Assembly (NCBI GenBank): GCA_944470555.2
Contig: OX104127.1
Location: 95,938,708 to 96,002,707, forward strand
DNA: 64,000 bases
Direction: 5' to 3'
Source of the DNA: Heterobilharzia americana
Taxonomy: Eukaryota; Platyhelminthes; Trematoda; Strigeidida; Schistosomatidae
In this document: one piece after another, positions 40,626 through 51,800 of the stretch
Position numbering within the stretch: the stretch's first letter is position 1
How the letters are laid out: the number at the start of each line of letters is the position of its first letter
Program-made: the position numbers and the translations under genes
Notes under the pieces: model-generated
Databases searched by the model: none
Told to the model about the DNA's origin: nothing
The model's input: only the letters and a program-made list of their open reading frames with translations

Positions 40626-41329
40626 CCAAATCTCCACAACTCCCTCAAAATGCAATTACATTATTCTCAGAATCTATGGCGAATATTCGTAGTATGCTGG
40701 GACTGAATTGTTCTCTGAGCCAATGTCTCAGCTGACAAACGTTTCTATGTCCTGCTAGATAACGTTATGAATGTGACAGAGCTTCACAAGGGAGTAAAGT
40801 TATTGTTCGCGCATCTGTGTTTATAGCATGCAGTTTTGCCTCAATTTTTGGACGTATGCTGAACCTGATTGATTGAATTTCGCCGATAGTCTTCACAAAG
40901 GGTTTGCAATTCACTAACGGTGCTTAAAAGTGGTCTTTGGCTCTCTTTGCTTGAAATAGCTAGTGAAGGCCGCTTTGGTATAATTGGTTGGCATTTCTCT
41001 TAGGCTGAATTGATGAAGGTTGACTTGATTTTGATTTTTTTCCCCAGACAAATCAGTGATCTAAATCAACCTTTCTCAAGGCAAGAAAACTCTCAATGCA
41101 ATCAAAGAGATCATCAACCAGTTAGGTTAGGATGTCACAGATATCCAAACAAACCCTTGTACCTAACCAATTAGTTAAAAAGCACTTTACATTTCTAATA
41201 AGATCTCACCTGCCAACAATGTCAAAGCATACCTCTCTGCCTGAAGCCGATTAGCCAGTCAGCGTTGGGCATCCCATCTTCGATACAGAGGAGTCAGCCA
41301 ATCAACTCAAGACAAGGTTCATAAATCCA
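40626..41329. other. Unassigned DNA, PLE remnant at right
   Basis: No gene supported. A strong splice-acceptor-like string (TTTTTTTCCCCAG) ends at about 41,048, but the sequence after it has stops in all frames and may belong to the decayed PLE. Confidence 0.4.
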
Positions 41330-41965
41330 GTCAACGAGAAGTTTCAGCCAATCCTGTGGAGCCAGATATGCAGGTCGTTTCCGAAAATGGTACGTTTCCA
41401 CCTTCTTTGTACTGCAATAACTCGTGCCATATGTATGGAGAAACCAGAACTGTGTGTACAAAAGAAACTTCCTCAACCGTTGTTGATACCTTGGAACTAG
41501 TAAATTGCTAAAAATACATCGACCTCTATTCCTTTCTTATCATTTACCGCTTTGTCATACTTTACGGCATACACTGATTGGTCACTGGAGAGTAACCAAT
41601 TTCATATTGTCTAGTCTTAAGTGCTGATCGAATTCTATCGATCATTTAGCAACGTGGTCACCAAACTAGGCACCTCAGTTCAGCCAGTGCCAACAAGCAC
41701 GAAATCTAGGTCCAGGGCTTCCAGCCAATTGCCTCCATCCAACTAAAACCTATTTTATTGCATGTTTTAATAACTCAACATCGTCTTCATCTTGCTTCCG
41801 TGCTACCTTTGATCATGTGTTATCGTAAGAATTTTACATATTCAACAAATTTCTATTCTGTGCTGTTAATTATACTGCCCTTTTGTGATTAGTTTTCACC
41901 TCGCATCACCTCTGTAACTGCCCAGTATAATTAAGCAAAATGTATAAATTGCGATTGTACTCTAA
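41330..41965 (+). mobile_element. Penelope-like element 3' end interrupted by a SINE
   Basis: The plus strand gives SCGARYAGR (decayed YIG core, about 41,345), then TAITRAICMEKPELCVQKK and PLLIPW to about 41,500. Its 3' UTR resembles that of the 29.4-kb copy, resuming after the inserted SINE at about 41,760-41,965. Confidence 0.75.
41575..41755 (+). mobile_element. Hammerhead SINE (V3) nested in a PLE
   Basis: Tail matches the 37.2-kb SINE. Stem II is perfect (GTGC, loop CAACAA, GCAC), GAAA is at 41701-41704, hexamer TCTAGG, then TC and CAGGGC. The CUGANGA core is lost (TTCAGCCA). The 3' end CCATCCAACTAAAACC matches CTATCCAGCTAACACT of the sister copy. Confidence 0.75.
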
Positions 41966-42639
41966 TGAAGAATGATACCGCCGGAAAATGTATCTTCCTG
42001 AACTTCGGGTTTTCTATGATGTCCTGACGGATATTTCCAGTAATTTGAAGAACAGCTAAGACCATCAGTTCGGTCGATCAAAAAGGACCAATGATCACCA
42101 TGAAATGACTTCCACGTACTGCAGGCAACCACGACTAGTCACTCAATTCCATAGTTCCATATACCTCTGGGAGAGTTGGAGGTAAAAGTCAACCAGTATA
42201 GTTTGACAGCCGTGTAAATGCTCATCGAGCGACCAATTAGGTTAGCCTGAGGAAAAATAACACGTCATAAATATAAATGCACAAGCAACAACTTCACTAT
42301 CTTTTGACTCTCTGGCGCAGTCACAACGATTTTTAGAATGACAATGAAGCGTTAGTCTAATAATACAGGGGAAAGAGACCATGTACACTTTTACAAAAAC
42401 ATACTTCGAGAATAATTCCAGAAAGCCTAAATGAGAAATATTATCTGTGAAGTCAACCAAGCCTGATACGATGACAAGTGTTCATAGATGAAAGTGCGTA
42501 ATAGTTTTGCTATTAGAATAGTCAGTAGGAGTTAGAAAACATAAACTACTTCCTCTCAACCCAATAACTGAACGATAATTTTTATACCCCAAAACCCAAC
42601 TCCCCTTGTTTTCAGTTCATACGAGTGCATAAATGATCA

Positions 42640-42735
42640 TCCCCAAGGAACCACAAATTAGAACGAAACATTTCTCTTATGTTCCTTGGTTTTTCTCATC
42701 TTTCTAGTTTATTGTTGATGACTGATGAGAACTAT
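42640..42735 (+). mobile_element. SINE remnant with relic V2 hammerhead
   Basis: Alignable only by the string AAGGAACCACAAATTAGAAC then GAAACA, against GAGGAGTCCCATACTAGGAC then GAAACA, and by the tail TGATGACTGATGAGAAC. Confidence 0.5.
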
Positions 42736-44531
42736 TTAGTGTTAAATATAAAAGTAAAACTTAGGCAGTGGGATAAAGTATCCCTCCATTTTAGTTAATT
42801 AAATGGATGTATCACAGTGAAACAGCATTATTTATTAGAAACCGTTTTAGACATAAATTATTGTCCATATTCATCTCAAGGTAACTCCAGTACTTCAATG
42901 TATAATTTACATAGTCCTATTTCCTTTCCATTTCTTATCTGGGTAGTAAAATTTTCCATGTGTATGGAACAAGTGTTGAGTCATTCCTATTGCATGTGTG
43001 CAATTTTAACTCAGTAAGTAAAGATTCATTTATCAATCTCTCCCTCTGCCTCACTGAGTTAGTTTCAAGGACTGTCACCCTCTCCCATCCCATTGTGTAC
43101 TGTTATGAAATTGAAGGCATAAACAAAGGGAAGCTTTTTCTCGATTCATTATCCTACCTTGTTTGTCAGCTTTGATTTCGCCAGGCTTTTACTAGAGGTC
43201 TTTGTGAACAATTTACACCTACATTGTTTGATTCGTCAGGTAATTTAGGCAGTTAGCTAGTACAATTAACTATATGTTCCGAATATATTTTCTAGTTCAT
43301 AATTATACTAAGGTATCTGTTGAATAAGGTCTTTGTAAAGCTTATCTTCTCGTTTCTCTTTGTTGAGAGAATAGCAGGACTTTTCAAATATCTGAAAATG
43401 TTTGTTGAATAGTTTTTTTTCGCACCTTTTAAGGGTTTATCGAAGGAACAAGGATTCAGCTATCTTTCTGTCAACAAACACAGGTAATTTATGAGGATGG
43501 TTGCTTTATCCCATGCTATCATTTTTTTCAAAAGGGGGTAATTATTAAAGCATTGAAAACTATTTCATGAACTTGTCTGGTTCACTGAGGTATAACTGTG
43601 AACAGAAACTTGTATTCAAGAGATAACCAGATGGAATATATTAAACTGTTTCTAGTACAAAAACTAATATGGAATAAAACCTATGCAGAGTGAACAAAGT
43701 TCGCTGAGATTATAGGAAATATTTGTAGCTCAAAAGGATGGTTTCTATAGATCTTCGAAATGTGATGAGTGTTGTCATAGGCTGTGTACTGCGACAACGA
43801 TGTTGTTAGCTTTTCTTAAAAGTCAATTTTATTAACACTGATACGCTAGATAATGACTGGATTGCATGTGAACAATACTAAATTCATTAAGTACTCATTG
43901 GTGTTGAGGTAGTTAACCTATCGATGACACAATGACATTGATGGCGTATCATGAGATGGAAAATGCAAAGTGCATTTACTCATTCAGTGACTCGGATGTC
44001 TTCCTGTATTAATCCAAACGTAACTTCTTTTCAGTAGTACGATATTAGCACAAAACAGATGTTTATTATTGCCCAACATTGAATGGTTCTCCTGCTGCTA
44101 TCAACTTGTGATGAAACCTATATAAAAACTTTATTAACTAAATCTTCTAGATGACATTCAGTCTCAGCTGGATTATTTCGCCATAAAGCCTTTCATCATC
44201 ATACTAGACGACATCACCAGTAGAAATGTGGTGCGAGAATATCCACTAGTGACTTAACTGTCGATGAAGATAATCCTGGTTGAAAGGAAAATGGAACTTT
44301 CTTGATGAAATCACTCAGAAAATGAAATACAAATGGAACGTTTATTCACTTAAAGTTCTTAAAAGCCTACCGATATTTTTCCCTAAACAAAGTACATTGT
44401 TTATGCTTGAGGAGAAATGTACAACAGAAAATGTAAACAAGCATCACATGACAATTCATCAGGTGAACGACAGATGGTTTCTTCAATATCCATGCATGTT
44501 GTAAAACAGCCAACAAAAGAACTTTACAAAG

Positions 44532-44535
<4 letters not shown>
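42736..44535. other. Unassigned DNA
   Basis: No gene supported. Contains the recurring block at about 44,185-44,235 (CATCATCATACTAGACGAC then ATCACCAG) also seen at 21.5 and 59.3 kb. A 74-codon frame follows it (44280-44504) without a recognised domain. Confidence 0.45.

Positions 44536-44576
<41 letters not shown>
44536..44576. repeat. (TA)n microsatellite
   Basis: About 20 units, 57 bases from a second TA tract. Confidence 0.98.
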
Positions 44577-44578
<2 letters not shown>

Positions 44579-44631
44579 CACACTTCACTAGGTCATCCCA
44601 ACTTTCTTCGTAATGCTGACTGACCAACGGA

Positions 44632-44633
<2 letters not shown>

Positions 44634-44696
<63 letters not shown>
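44634..44696. repeat. (TA)n microsatellite
   Basis: About 31 units; with the neighbouring tract it could form a long hairpin with a short non-repetitive loop. Confidence 0.98.
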
Positions 44697-44698
<2 letters not shown>

Positions 44699-45327
44699 AG
44701 GGGTTTTCCTGTTCAACTAAAAGTTAACCGGAAAAATTATTTTCTTTACATAATGTAACTTGAATTTCCTAAGAATATTTCATACAGTTGGTTCCCACTA
44801 AACTTTTCGAAAAGCAAGAACAGCAAATTTCACAGAATATGATGGATTGGAGATTTTTCATCATCTTCTGTCCAACTCCGTACAGACTCAGATATTTACA
44901 AAGAAATGTAACCTATATGCTGTAGTTATTCAGAGAGGGATAGTATGCTCATGAAAGATAATGAAAAAACTATTCAGATAAAGGAAGTTCGGAAGCAACA
45001 AACTATTGGGGAAAAAATCTAAGTTATATAATGCTCCCACTGATTATTATTTTGCCGCACGTGACAAATAAAAAAAGGAATTATAAAGGTCATGTGCAGT
45101 TAATTACCTAAACACAAAGTTACTAAGTGAACAACGGTCAAGGTTGAATGGGTTTGGGTGAGAAAGTAAAATTTTGAAGGGAAAACAGCAATCAATTGGG
45201 AAAAGGCGTAAAAATATAAATTTATCAAAAAGATGGTTCGGAGGTGTTTGTAGTGAATAACAAAATCAGTCAATAGCTAGTATCGAAGTTGGAGGTTAAT
45301 AAATGCCTCTTTTTGGATGCTTAAGTT
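44697..45327. other. Unassigned DNA
   Basis: Nothing recognised up to the RTE 5' terminus. Confidence 0.45.
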
Positions 45328-48300
45328 AGCCTCGAAGCCTAGTTTACTAACCGGTCCTAAGCCCGGATAAAAAGCGAAGGTTGGACATAGGGCCACCAAA
45401 CATAACCCGTAAAACAAATCCAACCACTAAAGAAACTACAAAGCACAAACAAAATATAAAACAAGGAATCGGGGAATCAGGGAGACGAAATGACGCCGGT
45501 CAGTGAAAGCCTTCGAGAAGCCAGTCGACTGATGTGTCTTCTCTTCTCTCGATGAAAGCGAAAATGAACATGGAGACATGTAGTGTCCGCACCATATGTA
45601 AAGCTGCCTGGCAAGGCTGCGCAGATTGCAAAAAAGAGATGAGGAGATATGACATGGAAGTGCCAGGATTCTGCGAAAGCAGATGGAATGCAAGTGGACT
45701 CTCCAAACTCTTAACTGGAGAGTCAATAATCTAATCTACTCCGATGTTGTCACCCAGATGAAAACCACGAACACAGCACACTGAGTTTTTGAGTGGCTAT
45801 CATGATGTCCCCAACACCTTAGAAGGCCCTCTCTCATGAAATGGGAACCAATCTCCTCCTGCATCAGGATAATGACAACAGGGTTCAACTCAAAATGAAG
45901 GAAAGTCACAATCATTCAATGCTACGCCAAACACCTACAAGTAATGCAGACGAAGAGAAGAAGGAGGAATTCTACAGACAACTGCAATCAGTACTGGACA
46001 AGACTCCACTCCAGTTGGTGACATCAAAATTCTAGTGGGTGGGGTGAAATGAATGGCAAACTGGGAGTGGACAACACGGAAAGAGAATTCACCGTGGGTC
46101 GAGAAGCACTCGGTGAAATGAATGAGAATGGAGAACTATTTGTAGACTTCTGCGCATTCAACGATCTGGTGATTGGAGGCAGTGTGTACAAACACAAGGA
46201 AGTTCACAAAGCGAGATGGATTTGATTTCACCAGATCCCAGGACACACTACAATAAAAATCAGATTGACTTCATCTCAGTGTGAAGAAAGTGGAGATGAA
46301 GACGCAGCCTACTGGACACAAGACCACACCAACCACACAAATAATTTGGTGATTACTGGAATTATTGCCAGCATTGTAGTCTGATTGATGAAGTCTAAGA
46401 GTTTTTCATATCGCCAGACAAAAATCAAAAGTAAATTTCCAAGTCATCTCAGTTATGCATACCTTCAGTTTCTAAATATTTTCTGCCAACACTTAACAAA
46501 AAACACTAACTAACAACACATTAGGTTGACAGTGAACTAGCATTTAGCATGTTCAATTGCCAATAAAAAAGGTAGCAGCAATGGATTGAAAAATAATGCG
46601 AAACACCGTTATCAACTGAGACGACGATGGAGATTATTCGTAAACTCGAAAGTGCTACACTTCTTGGTGGAGAAATAAAAAGCATTCTGATGGCCTTACA
46701 CGGATGAGTATGCTATCTGATTCACAATTGTTTTATGGTTCTGCCACATTACTAGGCAGTAAAATGGGTAATGGAAATAAATCTGGAAGAACACTGGAAC
46801 TCTGAGAAAGCGAGGTGGAGGGAAACCTGCATAGCTGTACTTGGAGGGAAGAAGAAACAAGACAGGACAAGTAATGGATCTCGACGGACACATGGAAGCT
46901 GATAGAGGAGGGAGACGAGGATGGTGATGGTGATGGTGAAGCAGAAGATGAACCAGTGCAGAGCAGGGCAGTGCAGTGCACGCATGAACAACGAAAAGAG
47001 AAACTGGACGCAACGTATAAAACACCACACTGGGCAAAGAAGTGAAGAAGAGTGCACGGAAAGACAAAACACACTACCACAACACACTTGCAAGTGAAGC
47101 AGAACAGGCTGCAGGTAGGAGAGATAGAGACCTGACAACAATACATCAAATAATCAAGTTACTATCTGGGAGGGAAGCGATCAACACAAGTGAAACCAAT
47201 GAAAGATAGTGAAGGAAACTTAGTTATCAAAAAGGCGAGAAACAAAGAAAACAGTGGGTCGACCACTTCAAAAAACTCTTGAATCGACCACCATGAACAC
47301 CACCATCTGCAACTTGTCCAGAAATACCACCAGCGACCGCAGAACTACCAGTGAATACAAGCCCTCCGACAAAAACAGAAGTGAAGTCTTGAACGCCATA
47401 AGGTTGCTGAAATCTGGGAAAGCAGCAGGACTAGATAGAATTCCTCCAAATGCAGAGACATCAGTGGTGGACATGCTGACATCACTGTTGCAGGAGATTT
47501 GGAAGGGAGGAAGGAAGGAAGGAAAGGCACCTGCTGATTGACTGGAAGAAGTGCTACCTTGTCAAACTCCCAAAGAAGGGTGACCTAAGTCTTCGCAAGT
47601 AGTGGTGCGAAATCATGCTGCTGTCCATCCCAAGCAAAATATCAGGCCGCATCATCATGGAGAGACTAGAAAATGCTCTGGATTCAAAATCACGATCGGA
47701 ACAGGCTGGCTGGGTGGCTAGCTTCAGGAAAAACAAATCATGTGCGCATCAAATTGCAACGCTACACCACGCGTCATCATAGAACAGAGCATAGAATGGT
47801 AGTCAACTCTCTACCTGATCTCAACTTCATCCACTTCGAAAAGGCTTTCGACAGCGTCGACCACGAAGTAATTTGACAGGCAGCTACATCAACACCACGG
47901 TTTTGGTGCCACAAACCGTCATCAACCTCATTCAACAGTGGCTATATACTATGCTATATGATGAGGCTACATGTGAAGTGATTGACAACGGAAAGCTCAG
48001 AGATGCCTTTGCAGTGGAAGTGAAGACAGACAGGAGTAAGACATGGTTGCCGTTTTCTATCACCGATGATCTTCGTGATTGTGGTGAACTTGATTAGACT
48101 GGACTGCACTGTGTCATAAAAGAAACTATCTGGAGTGAGAAGATGGGTAAACGCTGACAGGATTGATGAAAAGATCCTAGGAGATTTATTTTTGGCCGCC
48201 AATGATGGTTTATATCTGATATCTTGTCGCACAAGCTCGAAGATCTACAGGCGAAAACCAACACGTTGGCAGGAAATGTGAGGTGAGGTGAGGTGGGGCG

Positions 48301-49185
48301 AGGTGATGTGAGGTGAGGCGAGGCGAGGCAGCGAAGGAAGACGGGACTGACTTCAGGTGAAGGTGAACGTAGAGAAGACGGAGATAGAGGTGATGAAGAT
48401 ACTCAAACAACGTCAACAACAAGAATAACAACAAGAAGCAGCAGTCACCATGAATAGGAGAAATCTGAAGGAAGTAGTCTCTTTCATCACCTACCTGCCT
48501 AGGCAAGGCAGCATCGTCTCAACTATAGATGACGGCACAGATGAGGATGTCGAATTGAGGATCGGAAAGAGAGTAAGACAGGTTTTCATTAATTTGAAAC
48601 ATTCAGTGTGGAGATCTACTGCACTACATTGTACTGCATTGCACTCAGCACAAAGCGTGAACAAGATCAGGATTTCCAACACTAATTTAATCAAGTCAGT
48701 GCTTCTGTGTAATGGTTGAGAGACTTGGCGGCACGTTATGGAAATCATCTCCAACAAACTGCAGACATACATCCACATCTGCTGCATACGCTCGCTGTAT
48801 GCTGCAGATGAGGTGGCCAGAATAATAAGAATGAGCAAGAAGGAACTCTGGCTGACTGGCTGGTTAGCTGGCAACGAACCAACCAAGAACCCATCACCCA
48901 TCAAATATGGAGAATGAAGTGGAGATGGATTGGATTGGGCATACACTGAGAAGACCGATCGGGGACGTCAGGCGTCAGGCCAGACCAGGCTGTCAATGGG
49001 AATCGATGAGTTTGGTGTTTGAAGATGACATGGATGAGATTGTGTGAGTAAGAAATGAAAGTTTATGGCGTATCGTGGAGCCAGGTTGAAATGACTGCAG
49101 AGAAGAGCGTGAATTTGCAACGTGCTAGTGAAGCCCTATGTTACACTGGGAACACAAAGGACGTATAGGAAATATAATAATGATA
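45328..49185 (+). mobile_element. Decayed RTE copy spanning both element ends, right arm of the inverted repeat
   Basis: Starts with the 5' terminal sequence shared with the intact RTE (TTAGCCTCGAAGCC, then CGGTCCTAAGCCCGG) and runs through the endonuclease (CESRWNASGLSKLLTGES), RT (FIHFEKAFDSVDHE at about 47,830) and C-terminus (EALCYTGNTKD), ending in an AATAATGAT tail. Many stops and shifts; not functional. Between residues roughly 296 and 362 of the protein, 460 bases of non-RTE DNA (46,326-46,785) replace the element's own sequence. From there to about 48,860 it is the mirror copy of 32,738-35,283. Confidence 0.9.
46326..46785. repeat. Non-RTE segment inside the RTE copy, also at 34,824-35,283
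   Basis: No homology to RTE, SINE or PLE that I can see, and no open frame of interest beyond overlaps. It replaces about 200 bases of the endonuclease C-terminal part. The same segment terminates the left inverted-repeat arm. Confidence 0.7.
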
Positions 49186-50871
49186 AGTTCGCATAGATCC
49201 TTAGGATTTCAATTATTTTTTATAAACCTTTGTAAAGTAACATTATTTGTTGCTCTCTTTTAATGCTCTCGAAGTACAAAATTCGTGCATTGTACCCATC
49301 ATTTTCTTAGCACCTGAGATTTTATGACCATTTAGCAGGCATATGTTAATTAATAAATACAATTTGAGGTGACTTGTGCTGAAAACCTATTGCTTTTAGA
49401 CTGTTGTAGTGAAAATTTTCTTTTGCATACAGAGACACTTTGAGCCGCTGAGAATTCCCTAAGCTGTAGAATTGCTTTTATTATTTCACATCAATTGAGC
49501 ATCTTCTTTGCAATAAAGAAGCCTACTACACTTGAAAGAAAGATGACGAAATACGATAAATTAATCATATTCCAAAGAAAATTTTGTTCCAGCTTCGCTA
49601 ATGTTTATGAAGGAAACGAATTGAAAGAAATTTCTGAAGCAGTGATACTAGTCTGCAACTAGAAAATCCCTTAGCGAATTGGTGATATTACGCTGCAGAA
49701 TTATGAGAGGAACGATAAAACCAAAGCCTAAACAGTTTGTTGATCTTCTGAGGTCATGTAAGTTACTTCCCTAGTCTGGAAATCCAAGAAGTGTCCTGAA
49801 ATCTCACACAACCTGTGAGAAAGTCTGTTTTCTGACATCTACAAAAACTATTTGATGATAGGAATGTTGTTCACAATATTAATATAGGACTCACAAGTTA
49901 AAGCACCTGGATAAAAGTGAAACATCGCCAATTAATTGATGAAAGACAAGATTTACGAATAACTTTGTTCAGGATCCTGGAGAATGTACATTTAACTCAT
50001 TCATTAGCAAACTTGCTAAACTTCAAAGTGAAGCCTTTTCTCTTCGCTGCAAATTCCATATTCCAGATATATCAGCAGATAAAACAGACAAAGAAGTTTT
50101 GTTCAGAGGTTTGCATCAGCAGTTATTAGAACTTTCATCAGTGAGTGAAGACAAGCACAATTGGTTTATACCGAGATTGGTAGACACAGCTAACTAGTAT
50201 CATATTTCACCTTCATCTTGGTCAAAAATCACTACCAAAATCGTTGCCAAACTGTAAAAGTCTTCAAATAGATTATCGAGTTAAGGGAAGTAAAGGCACC
50301 CAAGTTATTCTTTAAAATTGTCTCTCTGTCTCATTCTACTGCGTCAGTGTGTGACACCAAGGATGGTTATAACTAATCTCTTTGGGCAAATGTAGGGTGA
50401 GATCGATAATTGAAGCTCTATTTATCAAATTAACACCTGACGCAACAGGAACGATGCAACACTATTTCCGGATTCATGAAATATTTTCCTACCAATTAAG
50501 TCAAAGAATGAAGAACAATATAACCATAGAACCAGACCAAAAAGTTGTATGATTGCCTTGATATGATTATGAGCATAATATTCTGCTTTAAACGTTCAGT
50601 GTATAATACTGTTTCCCGTTACACAGGAAAAAAGAACTATGACAGAATTCTACTTTACAACAGTGCCTAAATTATATTCCCATACTGACGTAAACCTCTG
50701 ATCGCACTTCTCTCCTAACGAAATATACTTCAATCAACACTGGAAAGCAGGATATGTATAATTATGGCTGTGAACTGAAAAGCTATGGTAACGTATAGAA
50801 GATTAAAAAATTTACTGAATAACAGGTAATTCTGTAAAATCTAGTGTTCTAATGTAATTACATAATTGCAC
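49186..50871. other. Unassigned DNA
   Basis: No gene supported; a 70-codon plus-strand frame at 49917-50129 has no domain. Confidence 0.45.
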
Positions 50872-51067
50872 ATTTAGCTAAGCTTATGTGCTCTGTTATT
50901 ATAATCGACCCTGGTCGACTGCTTTGACCTATGCACTTGACCTCGCAATCATTGCAAGGGATTTGCTAAACCAGATTATTTTGGTTAATTGCATGGGTAG
51001 GAACTTTTAACCTACAAAGCTTGTTTCTAAGCTAGTTTGTTGGTTTGACTGCCACTTTAATTCCAGC
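50872..51067 (-). repeat. Inverted copy of the PLE endonuclease segment, left arm
   Basis: About 196 bases that are the reverse complement of 51,337-51,532 with only a few mismatches (for example AGCTTATGTG against AGCTTTTGTG). Read on the minus strand it encodes the same C.DCE..CIGQSS region as the right arm. Confidence 0.9.
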
Positions 51068-51800
51068 AGATTTCTGCGACAAGAAGTAAGACACATCGAG
51101 AATACCCTACATCTCAATAATTACCCGAGAAAAATTTATAGATGAATTCATAAGAAATCGAGAGAAAGATATTAGCAGTGGTAGTAGTAATAATAATAAT
51201 ACAGGTGTTATTAGTAATAATTTCACTACTGACGGTAATAATGGTGACAGGGTTAAGAGAGAATTCAAAGCCTCTACTGTGTTACTATACAGGGAAGGCA
51301 CCTCATAAGCATTACGAAGAATCCTCAATAAGGCTGGCTGGGATTAAAGTGGCATTCAAACCAACAAACTAGCTTAGAAACAAGCTTTGTAGGTTAAAAG
51401 TTCCTACCCATGCAATTAACCAAAATAATCTGGTTTAGCAAATCCCTTGCAATGATTGCGAGGTCAAGTGCATAGGTCAAAGCAGTCGACCAGGGTCGAT
51501 TATAATAACAGAGCACAAAAGCTTAGCTAAATCAAGACCAGTAGATCTTAATAAGATAAGAAATCTAGAGAAAAGCTGGGTTATAGCTCTGCATGCGATG
51601 ACACACAATCACACAGTAGGGTGGGATAGAGCGACAGTGTTGGAAACTAACTTATTTGGGTGGAGGGAGAGATTCATAACCGAATCTTTGTTTGTCGAAC
51701 CAACAACAAATATAAGCAATAGAGAGGATCCTACACCTGTCCCAGATATATGGAATATTCTACTACCGTTGTCATCACAGAGAAGGAGAGAGAATTAGGA
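51068..51800 (+). mobile_element. Penelope-like element, 3' part of a second lineage
   Basis: Plus strand, with few interruptions: EVRHIENTLHLNNYP (about 51,083), a Ser/Asn-rich linker, REFKASTVLLYREGTS, RRILNKAG, IKVAFKPTNKL, then LKVPTHAINQNN and IPCNDCEVKCIGQSSR (GIY-YIG core, Tyr of YIG replaced by Cys), ITEHKSLAKSRP, and finally ALHAMTHNHTVGWDRATVL and ESLFVEPTTN to a stop at 51,798. The CxxC plus YIG, EH and H..TVDW-like order is the C-terminus of GIY-YIG PLEs, but of a different lineage from the CSCG-type copies elsewhere here. No RT domain is present. It is preceded by an inverted copy of its own nuclease region, a structure often reported for truncated PLE insertions. Confidence 0.8.
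51337..51532 (+). repeat. Right arm of PLE inverted repeat
   Basis: Lies inside the PLE nuclease coding region; pairs with 50,872-51,067 across a 269-base spacer. Confidence 0.9.

Noticed and set aside
41030..41050. Splice acceptor of a host exon
   Set aside because: The pyrimidine tract and CAG are convincing, but no open coding sequence follows.
51107..51328. Leucine-rich minus-strand signal-anchor-like protein
   Set aside because: Antisense of the Asn/Ser-rich linker in the plus-strand PLE.
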